A stretch of DNA of 64,000 nt from Tenrec ecaudatus (Eukaryota > Chordata > Mammalia > Afrosoricida > Tenrecidae), in assembly GCF_050624435.1 (NCBI RefSeq), contig NC_134536.1, positions 51,185,258-51,249,257 on the forward strand. The letters run 5' to 3'. Both the position numbers and the translations under genes were made by a program. Under the pieces are notes generated by a model that was not told the origin of the DNA, ran no database searches, and was given only the letters and a program-made list of their open reading frames with translations. This document shows, one piece after another, positions 61,318-64,000 of the stretch. The number at the start of each line of letters is the position of its first letter. The stretch's first letter is position 1.

Positions 61318-61690
61318 TTGGGGAAGGTGAATATCACAGAATGCCAAGTTATTAGAACAAAGTGTCCTTGTGTTGAGGGAGGATTTTAATAGAGACCCAA
61401 TGTCTGTTTGCTACCTTAATATTTAACATATAAATATATGTACATAGACCTATACCCCTATCATTATAAATTAATATATTTACATATATACATGCCTATA
61501 TTTATACCTTTATAAATGGCTTTTGCCTCCTAGTTCTTTCCTCTATTTCCTTTTACATTCCTCCTGTCCTACTATCATTTTCAACCTTCATTTGGTTCTC
61601 AGTAATTCCTCTCAGCTACATCGTACTTGGTTCATACCCCACCAGGCATTCCATGCCCTTCTCACCATTGATTTTAGATCCCTTGTTCAG
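61318..61690 (-). mobile_element. L1 3' UTR fragment, opposite orientation
   Basis: Minus strand: complements of 18600-18990, for example 'accattgattttagatcccttg' (61664) versus 'gatctaaaatcaatggt', and 'caccaggcattccatgcc'. It faces the previous fragment tail to tail. Confidence 0.75.
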
Positions 61691-62004
61691 TTAGTGTGAA
61701 CTAAACATTTTTAAAAGATTACTTCATAATGTTTCATGAAATATCAGATAGGGATTTGGGAGCAAATAGTGATTATAATTTAGTTTGGAGCAATTTTCAC
61801 ATTAACAATAATAAATATTTCAGTATATGAGAGGATACCACTATTACTCAAATTAATTCACCAATATCCATTGTTAGTATAGATCACTGTTATATGCTTA
61901 TTTATTTTACTCATTCCTGAAGGGATTTTTCTTTAAGCTTGCATAAAGTTTAAAGCAAAGTAAAACAATCAACCAAATAAGAAAAATAACGGAAAGATGT
62001 TTAC
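61691..62004. other. No recognisable feature
   Basis: AT-rich; unassigned. Confidence 0.45.
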
Positions 62005-62495
62005 AAGGTGTTGCACTATGTGGACCATAAAAAACTATGGATAGTCATGAAAATAATGGAATTCCAAAACACTTCATTGTGTTCATGGGGAACCTGTATC
62101 TTGAGCAAGAAGAGGTTGTTGTGCAAACAGAACAAGGGGAAATTTGCCTGGCTTAAAACAGGGAGAGAGGTCTGCATTCCGACTTGTAGCCTTTTACCAC
62201 GTTTATTCAATCTGCATGGTGAGCAAATAATCAGAGATCGGGGTCCAAATGAAGAGCAATATGTCATCAGAATAAAAGGAAGCCTTCTTAGAAAACCCTG
62301 ATAATGCTAGATGGCACAATTTTGCTTCCTGAAATTGAGAAAGACTTTAAGCACTGGCTGTGAACATCAAGCATTGCAGCCTTCCGAATGAATCACAACT
62401 CAATGGAAAGAAAACCCAAATCCTGGTCACTGGACCAATGGATAACATCATGATAAATGGAGAGAAGATTGAAGTTGTTGATCTAACGGCTATTA
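62005..62495 (+). mobile_element. RTE LINE, RT region
   Basis: Plus strand: 'tatgtggaccataaaaaactatggatag', 'aattccaaaacacttcattgtgttcatgggg', 'tattcaatctgcatggtgagcaaataatcagag', 'gatggcacaattttgcttcctgaaattgag'. A 97-codon frame (62008-62301) is a relic. Confidence 0.85.
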
Positions 62496-63404
62496 ACTTC
62501 TTCAGATTAATTAAACACCCTTACTAAATTCTCTTATTGTGTGTTGGTGTTATACTTAAAACTCTTAAGGTTTTTAGACATATTTCCATTATTTCTCCCA
62601 GTCTATATTAACCACGAATTTCTCTCCTACGTTTTCCTTCAGGACTTCTATAGAAATTTTATACATATGTATGTAGAGATATATATATAGTGCTTATTAG
62701 ATTGTTATCAATATTTACCTCAGTTAACTTTATCCTGAGGACAAGACCCTAATATTTTTATCTGCAGCTGTATTATCCATGCCTAATATATGTTTCCATA
62801 TTGTTGGAGCTTAATAAATTATTTTAATAATGAACAAATTAAAACTAAATTTATGTGAGCATCTTTTATACAGGTAAAGGATCTTACTAATGAAATTTAA
62901 CTTTATTCATTTTCAAATATATCAGCCTATTTATAGATAAAAATGATGACAATACAAGGTTTAAAATGTCTGAAAACAAGATTTTAGAGTTTAAATTCTG
63001 CCACTTTATAGCTGTGTAACTTTATGAAGGTACACATCACTTTCCTTCATGTTTAAACAAAAATATTTCATGTAATTTTTATAATAGTTCATTGTGCTAA
63101 TACATACAACCTACCCAGACTCCAACACAGAATGAGCTTTCCAAACAGTTGAATTCCTTTTACTCCAAGATTAAAATTACTCATACTGATACAAAGCAAA
63201 AAACTAGGTCTTTTGTAATCTGGTACCTCCTACCTATGAAAAGGTGGTTCCAAAGAGTCTATGTAAAATGAAAACACAATCTATTGAACAGGAAAACATT
63301 GGGTGAACCAAAAGACAATGGTTTAGGACAGAGAGAGCTACGACAATTTAAAAGAAAAAAAAGTTAAACAGCCTAATCCAAAAAAAATTGTCAAGTGATA
63401 TTAT
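62496..63404. other. No recognisable feature
   Basis: About 900 bases, AT-rich; no gene or named repeat seen. Confidence 0.5.
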
Positions 63405-63960
63405 TTAGTAAAATAAATATTTTACTAAAGAAGAAATACAAAAGGCCAATAAGCATTACAAAAGATGTCCAATGCCATTAGTCACTAAAGAAATACATAT
63501 CAAACCCACAATGAGCTATTATTTCCCACCCAGTAAGAGGATTTTGATGAGACACCAGGATGGAAAGGACATGGAGAACTCCAAACCCTCACTTGTTGCT
63601 GGTGGGAGGCTCCCATGACATAGAGACCGCAGGGAGAAGCGAGAATAAAACAGCTCGCGGGTTCCTCAGAGTAGTAAAGACAGAATTAATTAAGCACGTA
63701 TATACCAAATATTTTGAAAGCAGGAATGCAAACATATTTATATGCCAATGTTCACTGAAGCATAAATCATAACACCCAAAAGTGAAATCAGTCTAAATGT
63801 CTATAAACAGATGAATGGATAGAAAAAAAAAAGTTATATATATTATTATCTTCAGTTATTTTTAAAAACTCTAATAAATATACAATATAGATATACTTTG
63901 AAATCATTGAGATAAGTGTGTCATAGAAGGACACATGTTATGTAATCCCACTTTTGTAAA
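63405..63960 (+). mobile_element. Old L1, ORF2 end and start of 3' UTR
   Basis: Plus strand: 'gccaataagcattacaaaagatg', 'acccacaatgagctattatttcc', 'cttgttgctggtgggaggctcc', 'gccaatgttcactgaagcataa'. Diverged old L1, same region of ORF2 as 17480-18110. It may continue beyond the window. Confidence 0.75.
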
Positions 63961-64000
63961 ATATTTAACATAGACGTAGCCTAAAAGGACCTGACAGCTT

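Overview
This window reads as repeat-rich, intergenic mammalian DNA with no multi-exon host gene that I can support. It is AT-rich and contains no bacterial or phage gene layout. The repeats place it in Afrotheria. There are more than 20 AfroSINE copies (tRNA-derived SINEs ending near a 'tcgactcgatggcagtgggtttgg'-like tail), many fragments of an RTE/BovB-like LINE of the kind found in afrotherians, and L1 copies with a very long, distinctive 3' UTR. One 192-bp hAT element of the SPIN/URR1 type (33976-34167) points towards a tenrec, the afrotherian I recall as SPIN-invaded. That species call is inference.

Layout. 1-2.7 kb: an L1 3' UTR carrying an inserted solo LTR with a perfect 6-bp target duplication, then an RTE fragment split by another LTR. 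4.3-7.4 kb: RTE pieces in both orientations. The minus-strand piece hosts a processed UBE2V1 retrocopy (6032-6703) whose 147-codon reading frame is intact and is also open upstream into RTE sequence. 10.8-19.0 kb: an RTE 3' end split by an A-tailed L1 UTR piece, then two L1 copies in a row. The first carries an inverted internal duplication. The second runs from ORF1 through ORF2 into the 3' UTR, with many stops and frameshifts. 19.7-25 kb: decayed RTE, AfroSINEs and a MaLR-like LTR. 25.15-28.33 kb: a nearly full-length dead RTE. 28.3-45.4 kb: AfroSINEs, a minisatellite, the SPIN element, L1 3' ends and several LTRs. 45.5-48.6 kb: old minus-strand L1. 48.9-63.96 kb: more RTE, AfroSINEs, LTRs (one nested pair with two perfect target duplications), a mariner-like scrap and old L1.

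The best lead is the intact UBE2V1 retrocopy joined in frame to RTE-derived coding sequence. The rest is a record of insertion into insertion: L1 machinery probably mobilised the UBE2V1 mRNA (A-tail and 12-bp target duplication), while RTE is the likely but unproven driver of AfroSINE. Family names are from memory of consensus sequences, without a database search. Boundaries of degraded repeats are approximate to about 10-30 bases.
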